DNA of 64,000 nt from Firmicutes bacterium CAG:882 (GTDB lineage Bacteria > Bacillota > Clostridia > Lachnospirales > Lachnospiraceae): NCBI GenBank assembly GCA_000435595.1, contig FR895403.1:8373-72372 (forward strand). The letters run 5' to 3'. Within the stretch, counting starts at the first letter, position 1, and every line of letters begins with the position of its first letter. The notes under the pieces are model-generated. The model worked only from the letters and a program-made list of their open reading frames with translations, did not search any database and was not told the DNA's origin. Made by a program: the position numbers and the translations under genes. Positions 1-8,695 of the stretch are shown here, piece by piece.

Positions 1-16
1 GGCCGCCGCAGGCGCG

Positions 17-38
17 AGAATGTGCCAAGGCACATTCT
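17..38. other. Hairpin downstream of the threonine aldolase gene
   Basis: A perfect 10-bp inverted repeat (AGAATGTGCC and GGCACATTCT, separated by AA) lies just past the stop of the minus-strand aldolase gene. No clear T-run follows on the minus strand, so it may be an mRNA 3' end structure rather than a strong intrinsic terminator. Nothing else is recognised in bases 1-60. Confidence 0.45.
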
Positions 39-60
39 TTGTTCTGTCAGAAGTAAGATA

Positions 61-1092
61 TTAAAGCTTGGAAATCTCGGAGATAAGAGTGTTTACCTCT
101 TCATCGGTGGTTGCCCAGCTCGTGCAGAAGCGGACCACGGTTCCGTTACCTTCGCGGTGCTCCTCCTCAAAAATGAAATGTTCTGAGAGAAATGCCTTCT
201 GTTCATCTGTGAGTATGACGAACTGCTGGTTGGTGTAACTGTCAACCCATTCAGGGATGCCTTTTTCGGCAAAAGCCTTTTTTATCCTCATGGCGAGCTC
301 GTCGGCGCGCTTGGTGATTGCGAAGTACTCACCGTTTTCGAGAAGTGTGGCAAACTGAAGTCCAAGAAGCCAGCCTTTTGCAAGGACGGCACCGTTCTGC
401 TTCATATATGCCTTGAAGCGGTGCTTGAGCGCAGCAGCGGTTATGATCACAGCCTCACCGAAGAGTGCTCCGCATTTTGTTCCGCCTATATAGAATACAT
501 CTGCAAGCTCTGCAAAGTCTTTAAGTGTCACATCATTTTTTTCCGAGCCTAATCCATATCCCATTCTTGCACCGTCAACGAACAGGTACATTCCGTATTT
601 CTCGCACACGGCATGAATATCCTGAAGCTCTTTTAGAGAGTACAGTGTTCCCTGCTCGGTAGGAAATGATATATAGACAAGCTTTGGCTCGGTGAGATAT
701 TCGGGCTCGTCGGCATCGTAGTATGCGGCGGCACAGCGGCGAATCTGCTCGGCGGAAATCTTGCCATCCGTGTTCGGAAGCTCGAGAATTTTATGTCCCG
801 TGTTCTCGATTGAGGCTGCCTCGTGGCAGTTGATATGGCCTGTATCCGCGGCGATTACGCTCTGCACGGGGTTAAGTGCCGCATCAATCACAATGAAATT
901 AGCCTGTGTTGCTCCCGGGAAGAAGCGCACATCAGCGTCGGGGCGGTCGAGCATATCCCTTATCAGATATGATGCCTTGTCGCACCACTCGTCATCGCCG
1001 TATCCACCATAGCTTGTACCATTGGTATCGGCGACAGCCTTCAGAATTGAAGGGTGAGCACCATGATTGTAGTCATTGTTAAAACGTATCAT
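61..1092 (-). CDS. ltaE: Low-specificity L-threonine aldolase (PLP enzyme)
   Basis: The product is 343 aa, close to the usual family length. Fold-type I PLP enzymes of the beta-eliminating lyase family split threonine or allo-threonine into glycine and acetaldehyde in the cytoplasm. The PLP-binding lysine is K206 in YIGGTKCGALFGEA, and D173 in FVDGARMGYGLG is the usual cofactor-ring aspartate. The start is the ATG at 1092 (MIRFNNDYNHG), which follows AAGAAGGAGG. The longer upstream frame has no ribosome site and would run into the neighbouring gene. It follows the MraY-like gene by 37 bp on the same strand, so the two are probably cotranscribed. The neighbour gives no clue to the substrate. 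Confidence 0.88.
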   Translation of the reverse strand: MIRFNNDYNHGAHPSILKAVADTNGTSYGGYGDDEWCDKASYLIRDMLDRPDADVRFFPGATQANFIVIDAALNPVQSVIAADTGHINCHEAASIENTGHKILELPNTDGKISAEQIRRCAAAYYDADEPEYLTEPKLVYISFPTEQGTLYSLKELQDIHAVCEKYGMYLFVDGARMGYGLGSEKNDVTLKDFAELADVFYIGGTKCGALFGEAVIITAAALKHRFKAYMKQNGAVLAKGWLLGLQFATLLENGEYFAITKRADELAMRIKKAFAEKGIPEWVDSYTNQQFVILTDEQKAFLSEHFIFEEEHREGNGTVVRFCTSWATTDEEVNTLISEISKL

Positions 1093-1129
1093 TTCCAAAT
1101 CCTCCTTCTTGTTTTTGCGAAGCAAAATA

Positions 1130-2086
1130 TTATGCAAATAAAAGTGCCAGTGACACAATAAGCTGAAGTATCGCGAAGCGGAATACTACCTGTGTATCCG
1201 ACCAGTTCTTGTTCTTGCGCGCATGGTCGTGAAGAGGTGTCCTTGTGTTTGCAAGAATCTTAATCTTTAGAAAACGAAGCAGGAACACTTTTACCAGTCC
1301 GAGTCCGCCGTCAAGAATAATGACGATGGCGGCAGGAATATATAAAAGAGGACTTCCCGTCTTGAGTGTACAGATTGCAATGAAAAATCCTATTGCGCGG
1401 GAACCGGCGTCGCCCATAAGCAGCCTGCTCGGAGAAGCGTTAAACCACAGATAGGCAAGTACGCACACGGCAAAGAGAAGAATCATGTGCATGAATGCGC
1501 TGTCTGTTCCTTTGATGCTGCATATACCGTACATCGTGGCAAGTGTTATGAGGGAAAGTGTTCCGGAAAGACCGTCAACACCGTCCGTACAGTTGGTTAC
1601 GTTTATTGACACCCAGATAAGAATAACGGCGAGTATAATAAAGAGCCATACAGGAATAGTTATCCCGGCATCCGTGTATCCGAAATTGATTGTCGTGCCG
1701 TTGTAATTGACGTAGGTAAATGCAGCGGCAAGAGCAATTATGAGGTCAATCAAGCCTTTTTTGTATTCACCCCACGGAGACTTGGAGCTGTCGTCTAAGT
1801 AGCCGCTTACCATGGAGGCAATTACGAGTATTATGTAAATCAGAAACTCGTTTGAGTATGGCACGAATATAAGCGAAAACAGTGAGAATACCAGTATGAA
1901 AAGGATTCCGGCACCACGGGGCTTACCCTGTGAAATCTTGCCGTTGATGGCAAATGCGCGTCCCTGGTCGCGGGGAAGCATCCCCTGGCAGGATTTGATG
2001 ATGATGCAGGTTGTAAGAAACGCTGCTATAAGACTGATAAACGTAATTATGTCGATATATCTATAATCTATAAATCGAAAAATCAT
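1130..2086 (-). CDS. MraY-like polyprenyl-phosphate sugar-1-phosphate transferase
   Basis: This is a 318-aa integral membrane protein with about ten hydrophobic segments, belonging to the glycosyltransferase-4/MraY superfamily. These enzymes move a sugar-1-phosphate from a UDP-sugar to undecaprenyl phosphate at the inner membrane face. Family landmarks are GYLDDSSKS (the DDxxK-like motif, about residues 94-102), NVTNCTDGVDGLSG (about residue 160) and MGDAGSRAIGF. The usual MraY LHHH signature reads PLHDHARKNKNW, so one histidine is replaced by aspartate. It lies outside any mur cluster. It could be a second MraY or an enzyme for another lipid-linked glycan. ATG at 2086 follows AGGAGG. The divergent promoter region is shared with glgB. 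Confidence 0.8.
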   Translation of the reverse strand: MIFRFIDYRYIDIITFISLIAAFLTTCIIIKSCQGMLPRDQGRAFAINGKISQGKPRGAGILFILVFSLFSLIFVPYSNEFLIYIILVIASMVSGYLDDSSKSPWGEYKKGLIDLIIALAAAFTYVNYNGTTINFGYTDAGITIPVWLFIILAVILIWVSINVTNCTDGVDGLSGTLSLITLATMYGICSIKGTDSAFMHMILLFAVCVLAYLWFNASPSRLLMGDAGSRAIGFFIAICTLKTGSPLLYIPAAIVIILDGGLGLVKVFLLRFLKIKILANTRTPLHDHARKNKNWSDTQVVFRFAILQLIVSLALLFA

Positions 2087-2181
2087 AAGTACCTCCTGAT
2101 GTAATTTTGTATAAAATTAATGTCCTTCTTATTATAAAAAGCCGTGGCAAGATTGGCAAGAGCAAATCCGTTAAATTGTGC

Positions 2182-2239
2182 GACAATAATTGTCAAAAAA
2201 CGTGACAATTGGTCAGAAAAATGATATACTTATTATAAT
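2182..2239 (+). promoter_or_regulatory. glgB promoter with GACAAT/ATTGTC half-sites
   Basis: A sigmaA-type promoter can be read as GTGACA (2202-2207), 17 bp, then TATACT (2225-2230) preceded by TGA, an extended -10. Three copies of the half-site GACAAT/ATTGTC lie at 2182-2187, 2189-2194 and 2204-2209. They form one tight palindrome (GACAAT-A-ATTGTC) and a wider one (ATTGTCA-7 bp-TGACAAT) that covers the -35. The arrangement suggests repressor binding. The regulator is unknown. Confidence 0.5.
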
Positions 2240-2330
2240 ATTTACGGAATAGTTTTATTAAAGGTTCATCTGTGAAGTGAATTTGATGTGACCTTAATAC
2301 ATCATAAGCGGACAGGCATGGAGGATATAT

Positions 2331-4256
2331 ATGGAACGTACTAAGGTATTTTTGACCGAAGCCGACAGATATGTATTCGGTAAGGGAACGCACTATGAGA
2401 TTTATGAGAAGATGGGTGCTCACTGTACGGAGTGCGACGGAAAAAAGGGAGTTTATTTTGCAGTCTGGGCACCGGCGGCTGAGTGTGTTCAGGTTGTGGG
2501 AGACTTTAACGGCTGGGACGGAAGCGGTTATGAGATGACAAGACTTGGAGAGTCCGGAATATTCGAGCTGTTTACGGATAAGGCACAGAACGGGAGCATG
2601 TATAAGTATCTTATCACGGCGCGTGACGGAAGGAAGCTGTACAAGGCGGATCCTTACGGCAATTACTGTCAGGTAAGACCGGAGACGGCGTCGATTGTGA
2701 CAAGTCTTGACGGGTTCGAGTGGAAGGATGCAGAGTGGATTAAAGCGCAGAGCGAAGTGATACATGAGAAGCAGGCAATCTCAATATATGAGGTGCATCC
2801 GGGTTCATGGAAAAAGAAGGATGACGGCACGGAGGACGGATTCCTTACATACCGTGAGCTTGCGGATGAGCTTACGAAGTATGTCAGGGAAATGGGATAT
2901 ACGCATGTGGAGCTTATGGGGATTGCGGAGCATCCGTATGACGGCTCATGGGGATATCAGGTAACAGGCTATTATGCTCCTACATCGAGATATGGAACTC
3001 CGAAGGACTTTATGTACTTTGTGGATAAGCTTCATGAGAACGGAATAGGAGTTATTCTTGACTGGGTACCGGCGCATTTTCCGAAGGATGCGCATGGACT
3101 TGCGGAATTTGACGGCTGCTGTGAGTATGAGTACGCCGATCCGAGAAAAGGTGAGCATCCCGAGTGGGGAACCAAGATATTTGATTATGGCAGAAATGAG
3201 GTATCCAACTTCCTTATTGCCAATGCACTTTTCTGGGTTGAGAAATTCCATATAGACGGACTCCGAGTTGATGCGGTTGCATCCATGCTGTATCTTGATT
3301 ATGGTAAGACACCGGGCAACTGGGTTCCGAATAAGTATGGCGGTAACGGTAATCTTGAGGCAATGGAGTTTTTTAAGCACCTCAACAGCATAATGGGACA
3401 GAGAAATCCGAGAGCCATGGTTATTGCTGAGGAGTCGACGTCGTGGCCGGGAGTTACCAAGCCTGCCGAGGAGGACGGACTTGGATTTACGTTCAAGTGG
3501 AATATGGGCTGGATGCATGACTTCCTTGAGTATGTCAAGCTTGACCCGTATTTCAGAAAGTATAATCATAATAGGCTTACCTTCGGAATGACCTACGCAT
3601 ACAGTGAGAAGTTCATTTTGGTGCTCTCACACGATGAGGTAGTTCATCTTAAGTGTTCAATGCTCGGTAAGATGCCGGGTGAGTATGAAGATAAGTTCGC
3701 CAACCTTAAGGTAGCGTACACGTTCATGATAGGTCATCCGGGAAAGAAGCTTTTGTTCATGGGACAGGATTTCGGACAGTTGTCAGAGTGGAGTGAGAAA
3801 CACTCACTTGACTGGCATCTCTTAAATGAGCCGGAGCACAAGGGTGTATCGGATTACTTTAAGGCACTTTTACATCTGTACCGCAAGTATCCGGCATGTT
3901 ATGAGCTTGACCAGTATCCGGAGGGCTTCTACTGGATTAATCCGAATGACGGAGACAGAAGTATATACAGTTTTGTCAGATGCTCGGAGAACGGAAAGGA
4001 CAATCTTCTGTTTGTATGCAGCTTTACACCGGTTGCAAGACCTGACTATATGGTGGGAGTTCCGCATGGGGGAAAATACACGCTCATTCTCGATAATGAG
4101 ATGAAGGGGCAGAGCACTTACACTGCCATCCATACGGAGTGTGACGGACAGCCGTATGCGGTTAAATATCCGCTCCCGGCTTACGGAACAGCGGTATTCA
4201 AATTTTCAAAGCCGCACAAAAAGGCTAAGCAACCAAATAAAAATGCCGATAAATAA
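2331..4256 (+). CDS. glgB: 1,4-alpha-glucan branching enzyme (GH13)
   Basis: The 641-aa protein forms alpha-1,6 branches in glycogen in the cytosol. An N-terminal CBM48-type domain (about residues 30-120, VQVVGDFNGWDG) precedes a GH13 barrel and a C-terminal beta domain. The catalytic nucleophile is D314 in IDGLRVDAVASM. The acid/base glutamate is E367 in VIAEESTSWPGV, and LSHDEVVH carries the transition-state aspartate. ATG follows GGAGG. No other glg gene is adjacent and the gene is a single cistron ending in a possible terminator. A debranching-type enzyme lies at 29.9-32.0 kb, so both ends of glycogen metabolism are in the window but not in one operon. Confidence 0.95.
   Translation: MERTKVFLTEADRYVFGKGTHYEIYEKMGAHCTECDGKKGVYFAVWAPAAECVQVVGDFNGWDGSGYEMTRLGESGIFELFTDKAQNGSMYKYLITARDGRKLYKADPYGNYCQVRPETASIVTSLDGFEWKDAEWIKAQSEVIHEKQAISIYEVHPGSWKKKDDGTEDGFLTYRELADELTKYVREMGYTHVELMGIAEHPYDGSWGYQVTGYYAPTSRYGTPKDFMYFVDKLHENGIGVILDWVPAHFPKDAHGLAEFDGCCEYEYADPRKGEHPEWGTKIFDYGRNEVSNFLIANALFWVEKFHIDGLRVDAVASMLYLDYGKTPGNWVPNKYGGNGNLEAMEFFKHLNSIMGQRNPRAMVIAEESTSWPGVTKPAEEDGLGFTFKWNMGWMHDFLEYVKLDPYFRKYNHNRLTFGMTYAYSEKFILVLSHDEVVHLKCSMLGKMPGEYEDKFANLKVAYTFMIGHPGKKLLFMGQDFGQLSEWSEKHSLDWHLLNEPEHKGVSDYFKALLHLYRKYPACYELDQYPEGFYWINPNDGDRSIYSFVRCSENGKDNLLFVCSFTPVARPDYMVGVPHGGKYTLILDNEMKGQSTYTAIHTECDGQPYAVKYPLPAYGTAVFKFSKPHKKAKQPNKNADK
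4226..4252 (+). promoter_or_regulatory. Sigma28-type flagellar promoter inside the 3' end of glgB
   Basis: GCCGATAA (4245-4252) is a perfect match to the sigma28/FliA -10 element. TAAG lies exactly 15 bp upstream (4226-4229), close to the TAAA -35 consensus. Transcription would begin near 4259, so the transcript would carry the 4264-4292 hairpin in its leader. The element overlaps the last codons of glgB. Confidence 0.6.
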
Positions 4257-4263
4257 AATGAGG

Positions 4264-4299
4264 AATGCAGGGAATTGAGTGTTCCCTGCATTATTTTTT
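4264..4299 (+). terminator. Terminator of glgB or 5' hairpin of the next gene
   Basis: An 11-bp perfect stem (AATGCAGGGAA and TTCCCTGCATT, 7-nt loop) is followed by ATTTTTT. As a glgB terminator it is textbook. It lies downstream of the sigma28-like promoter, and the next gene's ribosome site GGAGGAA begins immediately after the T-run. It may therefore also act as a leader hairpin that dampens or protects that transcript. Confidence 0.7.
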
Positions 4300-4310
4300 G
4301 GAGGAAATTC

Positions 4311-7229
4311 ATGAAAATAGATGCATACAGTGAACAAAAGAAAGCGGCGGCAGCATACGATGAACAGCAAAAGCGGGCAGCGCAGATAAAGGGAACCGTG
4401 TCGGGTGCGGCACTTACACAGGCAGTGACATTTACGAAGTCGGACGGAAAGATGGAACTGTTTGCGGCAAGCTCGTATGCAAGTGAGGCGGCATCAGCGG
4501 ATAAGAAGCCTAAGAGCGGGGAGGAATTTGCCGATGAAGCACAGGCGCTTCTTGACAATATGAAGGCAATCTGCAACAAGATGGATACAGGTGAAATTGT
4601 TGCTATGGATGAAGATGGTGTTGACGTGAATAACACTGACACAGGGAAGATTGTCACGGTAGGAGAGCAGATCAGAATTAAGCTTGCTGCAGCGGGAAAT
4701 GAGAGAGTGTACACTGCCGACATAGATGCGGCAGATTTAAAGAGCGTGCTGGGAGAAGGTAATGCCGCTCTTGCAGCTAAGGTGCTCGAAAAATATAATT
4801 TTCCGGTGACAGAGGACAATATAAATGAAATATGTAACGCAATAGATAAGGTTAATGAGCTGGCTGTGCCTGACATACAGGCTGAGAGTTATCTCATGAA
4901 CAATAATCTTTTACCGACCGCCGACAATCTGTATAAGGCGGAGCATGTGTCGGGCGGAAATAAAGGAAATCAACCGCTGTCGGATGCTGAGTGGGAGGAG
5001 ATAAAGCCACAGATAGAGGGCATGCTTGAGAAAGCGGGAATAGAAGCAAGTGAGGAAAATCTGAGAGAAGTAAGGGGGCTAATTGAGAACGGAACGGTTG
5101 TCAACGGCAGGTCACTTGAGGTCTATCGGCAGATAGGTGAAGCAGGAGAATTTCTCAGTAAAATTGGTTTACATAATAATGAGGCGGAACAGTTGAACGA
5201 AATGCTTGCTGATAAGATGGCGGCTACGATGGTTGACGGTGAGAGTGCCGCAGAGGTAAATCTTTCGGATGAGCCGGTGACATGGAAGAAGGCTTCGGAT
5301 TGTGTGGATATACTTGAACATGTATCGGAGGAGGCTTTAAAAGAGTTTTTCGGGAATGCCAAGTATCAGGATAATCTTAAAGGGCTTAACGACGCCATCA
5401 AGGCAGTGGGAAGCGATGGAGAAAATAAGTTAAATCCGCTTGATTATTATAACCTGTCAGAGGATTTTCTGACGGATGAGAAGAGCCTGCACACATTGAA
5501 GTGTCTTGAAGAGCTCAGACTTAGGATGACGTTCGAGGCAGCATATATTTTAGAGAAAAATGATATTGATGTCGATACGGAGGAGTTTTCAAAGCTCGTC
5601 GAGGAGCTTTCAAAGCTTGATATGACAACGAATGCGGTTCAGAATAATCCGAACCCGAATCAGACCGATAACGGCGGCTTCGGCTATCAGAAGACAGAGA
5701 GCGATGCCGTTGTAAGGAATGAAAATACGGATTACAGAAAGGTCATGTATGAGCTCGGTGCCTTAAAGAGCGCGCCTTGCGCCGCAATCGGAGATGCGGT
5801 TCAGAATAAGGAGACGGATGGCGGGGAGAATCTGTCGCTTGCCGATATTGAGAAATCTGCCATCAAGCTTCAGAGACAGTATAAGGATGCCGATGCGGCT
5901 TATGAGACCATGAGCACTCAGATAAGACCGGACCTTGGAGACAGGGTTAACAAGGCGGTAGAGGCGAGCACGGACAATGTTCTTAAGGAGTTAGAGCTTG
6001 ACGAGACGGATGAAAACAGGCGAGCCGTGAGAATACTTGCGTACAACAGCATGGAGATTACAAGGGAGCGCATAGAGAAGGTTAAAAAGGTCGATAAGAC
6101 AGTAAATAATATCTTAGACAGAATGACACCGGATATTGCTCTCGATATGTTAAGAGACGGCAGCGATATTATGAACAGTGATATTGATGAGCTGTCTGCC
6201 GAGCTTGACAGGAGAATTACCTGCAAGGAAGAGATGACAACACAGAGTTTTGCTGAATATCTGTATAATGAAAACAGAAGAGGCAGCATATCGGATGAGG
6301 AGCGTACGGAATACATGGCTCTTTATTCGATTGTGAATAAGCTTGCGAAGGATGACGGCAAGGCGGTGGGCCAGCTTGTGAACCAGAATCTTGATGCGAC
6401 AATCGGAAATCTCGTCACATCCTATATGATAAGCGGGGCGGCAGGAATAGATTCCGGCACGTCGGATGGCGGAAGTTACGAGAATAATAGTGAACACAAC
6501 AATGCTAAGCTTGGATACTATAAGGAGCTTCTGTCAAAGCTGTCAGAGCTTCCGAAGGAAGCCGCTCAGATAGTGACCGATAACGAGCTTCCGCACACCA
6601 TCAACAATCTTGCGGCAGCAGGTGCACTCTATTCGGATAATGCTTATGTGTATAAGGAGCTTAAGAAGGCGGATGTAAACGCTGAGCTTGACAGGTTTAT
6701 TCAGAATATGGACAACAAAAAGGAACTGCTTGCAGATTACGACGAACTTGCCGAACAGCTTAAGGAAGCGGTAAATTCGGCGGCGGAGGACGGAAAGACT
6801 GCCGATATCGGACTTTTAAGGCAGTTGTCATCGTCAATGTCGGTGATTGATTCTCTTGCAAAGCACAATACCTTCTATGTGCCGTATGACAGTGACAGGG
6901 GAACAGGGGCAATCCGGCTTTCCGTGATTGAGGATTCTGACAATGCCGGAAGCTTTACGGTTGATATGGAGGACTCCGATGGAGGACATATCAGCGTAAA
7001 TGCCAAGATACAGGACGATTCAATAACGGCGTATGTATTGGCACGGAAGGATTGCGGCGAAGCACTTGCAGATGTGGAGAAGGAATTAATAAAACTTGGC
7101 TTCTCATCAGTGAGACTTTCAGAGGCAAGGTCTGAGCATTCAGGGGCAGTACGCAGCGGTAAGCAGGGTGAAGTTGAGACAAGAAAGCTTTTTGCAGCGG
7201 CTAAAGTATTTGTGGAAAAGCTCCGATAA
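4311..7229 (+). CDS. Large flagellum-associated protein, possible FliK-like C-terminus (DUF6240-like)
   Basis: The product is 972 aa, acidic, helix-rich and without signal peptide or membrane segments. Recurrent helical motifs of the type YNFPVTEDNINEICNAID appear at several places (about residues 155-180, 235-260, 415-440). The last ~110 residues read like the FliK/Flg_hook domain: TGAIRLSVIEDSDNAGSFTV, then short beta-strands, then DVEKELIKLGFSSVRLSEA. FliK proteins control flagellar hook length and are themselves exported. I recall similar Lachnospiraceae proteins under DUF6240, but this is memory, not a search. ATG at 4311 follows GGAGGAA. The sigma28-like promoter upstream and the flagellin gene downstream support a flagellar role. 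Confidence 0.6.
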   Translation: MKIDAYSEQKKAAAAYDEQQKRAAQIKGTVSGAALTQAVTFTKSDGKMELFAASSYASEAASADKKPKSGEEFADEAQALLDNMKAICNKMDTGEIVAMDEDGVDVNNTDTGKIVTVGEQIRIKLAAAGNERVYTADIDAADLKSVLGEGNAALAAKVLEKYNFPVTEDNINEICNAIDKVNELAVPDIQAESYLMNNNLLPTADNLYKAEHVSGGNKGNQPLSDAEWEEIKPQIEGMLEKAGIEASEENLREVRGLIENGTVVNGRSLEVYRQIGEAGEFLSKIGLHNNEAEQLNEMLADKMAATMVDGESAAEVNLSDEPVTWKKASDCVDILEHVSEEALKEFFGNAKYQDNLKGLNDAIKAVGSDGENKLNPLDYYNLSEDFLTDEKSLHTLKCLEELRLRMTFEAAYILEKNDIDVDTEEFSKLVEELSKLDMTTNAVQNNPNPNQTDNGGFGYQKTESDAVVRNENTDYRKVMYELGALKSAPCAAIGDAVQNKETDGGENLSLADIEKSAIKLQRQYKDADAAYETMSTQIRPDLGDRVNKAVEASTDNVLKELELDETDENRRAVRILAYNSMEITRERIEKVKKVDKTVNNILDRMTPDIALDMLRDGSDIMNSDIDELSAELDRRITCKEEMTTQSFAEYLYNENRRGSISDEERTEYMALYSIVNKLAKDDGKAVGQLVNQNLDATIGNLVTSYMISGAAGIDSGTSDGGSYENNSEHNNAKLGYYKELLSKLSELPKEAAQIVTDNELPHTINNLAAAGALYSDNAYVYKELKKADVNAELDRFIQNMDNKKELLADYDELAEQLKEAVNSAAEDGKTADIGLLRQLSSSMSVIDSLAKHNTFYVPYDSDRGTGAIRLSVIEDSDNAGSFTVDMEDSDGGHISVNAKIQDDSITAYVLARKDCGEALADVEKELIKLGFSSVRLSEARSEHSGAVRSGKQGEVETRKLFAAAKVFVEKLR
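7202..7229 (+). promoter_or_regulatory. Sigma28-type promoter for flagellin inside the preceding gene
   Basis: TAAAGTATTT (7202-7211) matches the extended sigma28 -35 (TAAAGTTT), and TCCGATAA (7222-7229) matches the -10 (GCCGATAA) with a 16-bp spacer. It covers the last codons of the preceding gene and leaves a leader of about 80 nt before the flagellin ATG. Confidence 0.65.
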
Positions 7230-7315
7230 AAATAATATGAAAAGGATTTCGTGAAAAAAAGTGTCCGGTTATCAGTGAACGAGGAGGGTTCACGGACTGT
7301 ACAGGAAGGATATAA

Positions 7316-8680
7316 ATGAGAGTTAATTGTAATATTTCATCAATTATTGCCAACAATAATCTGGCAGTTTCACAGAGTAAGCTTGATAAGGCGCTTGAAA
7401 GACTGTCATCAGGTCTTAAGATTAACAGTGCGGAGGACGATGCGGCAGGTCTTGCCATTGCCAACAAGATGCACACCCAGATTAAGGGACTTGAGCAGGC
7501 CAACAAGAATTCATCGGATGGTATATCCGTTATACAGACGGCAGAGAGTGCGTTAAGTGAGACACAGAGTATTCTTCAGAGAATCAATGAGCTTGCAGTT
7601 CAGGCTGCAAGTGATACCAACGGTCTCTCGGACAGAAAGGCAATACAGTCGGAGATTGACCAGCTCACACAGGAGATAGACAGAATTTCGACGTCAACAG
7701 AGTTCAACACCATGTCACTCCTTGACGGAACGCTCAGCAGAAGGTGCTATTCGGATACTGATAATGTATCGGCATATTATGTATCGTCCGCTGTCAATGC
7801 AGGCGATTACTCGATAGAGGTTACGGCAGATGCGACAAAGGCATCGGCAAATGTAACTTTTAATGCGGGAGCCATAACGGAAGAGGGAACAATAGAGATT
7901 AACGGTGCTTTAATGACTGTTGAGCCGGGAGATACAGTGGCAACACTTATGAATAAGTTCACGGAACTCTGTGACTCTGCCAATCTTGAGTATGATGCGG
8001 CTACGGGAAAAATCAGCACTTATGAGTATGGCATAACACAGAAGATTGAGTACAAGGTATCTGACAGCCTTCAGGGAGTATTCGGAATCAGCAATATTCA
8101 GCCGGGTACAGATGCGGAGGCAGTGCTTGGCAACGGATTTGGCAGCACGGCGACGCTCACAACGGACGGAAGATATGTGACTGTTAAGGATTTTGGCGGA
8201 TTTGAGATGACGGTAGAGCTCGGTGAGAGCCTTGTCGCTGACAGCGGACAGGCTTCTGTTGAGTTTACACAGAAGGTTACCGATATGGGAACCATGACAG
8301 TGCAGTTAGGTGCCAATGAGGGACAGGTGCTTGAGGTGGATATTCCTGAAATTAATGTTCATACACTTGGTCTTGATAATATCAATGTGTGCACACAGCA
8401 GGGAGCATCTGAGACCATAAGTAAAATTGCCGATGCCGTGAACAAGGTATCATCAGCAAGATCGACACTAGGAGCGTACCAGAACAGACTTGAGAGTGCC
8501 GTTGAGCATCTTGCTTCATACAAGGAGGACATAACATCAGCAGTGTCGGGAATCGAGGATTCAGATATGGCGGATGAGATGACTGAGTATACACAGCAGA
8601 ATGTTATAACCCAGGCGGCAACCTCAATGCTTGCACAGGCAAATGAGCGTCCACAGTCGGTATTACAGCTTCTTCAGTAA
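7316..8680 (+). CDS. fliC: Flagellin
   Basis: The 454-aa subunit of the flagellar filament is exported through the flagellar type III channel. The conserved N-terminal coiled-coil domain occupies about residues 1-140 (LERLSSGLKINSAEDDAAGL, then INELAVQAASDTN). The C-terminal domain is about residues 370-454 (LGAYQNRLESAVEHL, ending ANERPQSVLQLLQ). The middle ~230 residues are the variable surface-exposed region, here rich in Thr, Gly and acidic residues. ATG follows GGAAGGATATAA. The fliS-like chaperone follows after 15 bp. No basal-body genes are nearby, so this is a flagellin unit away from the main flagellar cluster. Confidence 0.95.
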   Translation: MRVNCNISSIIANNNLAVSQSKLDKALERLSSGLKINSAEDDAAGLAIANKMHTQIKGLEQANKNSSDGISVIQTAESALSETQSILQRINELAVQAASDTNGLSDRKAIQSEIDQLTQEIDRISTSTEFNTMSLLDGTLSRRCYSDTDNVSAYYVSSAVNAGDYSIEVTADATKASANVTFNAGAITEEGTIEINGALMTVEPGDTVATLMNKFTELCDSANLEYDAATGKISTYEYGITQKIEYKVSDSLQGVFGISNIQPGTDAEAVLGNGFGSTATLTTDGRYVTVKDFGGFEMTVELGESLVADSGQASVEFTQKVTDMGTMTVQLGANEGQVLEVDIPEINVHTLGLDNINVCTQQGASETISKIADAVNKVSSARSTLGAYQNRLESAVEHLASYKEDITSAVSGIEDSDMADEMTEYTQQNVITQAATSMLAQANERPQSVLQLLQ

Positions 8681-8695
8681 TCGGAGGTTAGATAG

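Noticed and set aside
2193..2765. 190-codon minus-strand frame over the glgB promoter and 5' end
   Set aside because: It is antisense to glgB and its promoter, with a Cys/Leu-rich composition typical of a shadow frame.
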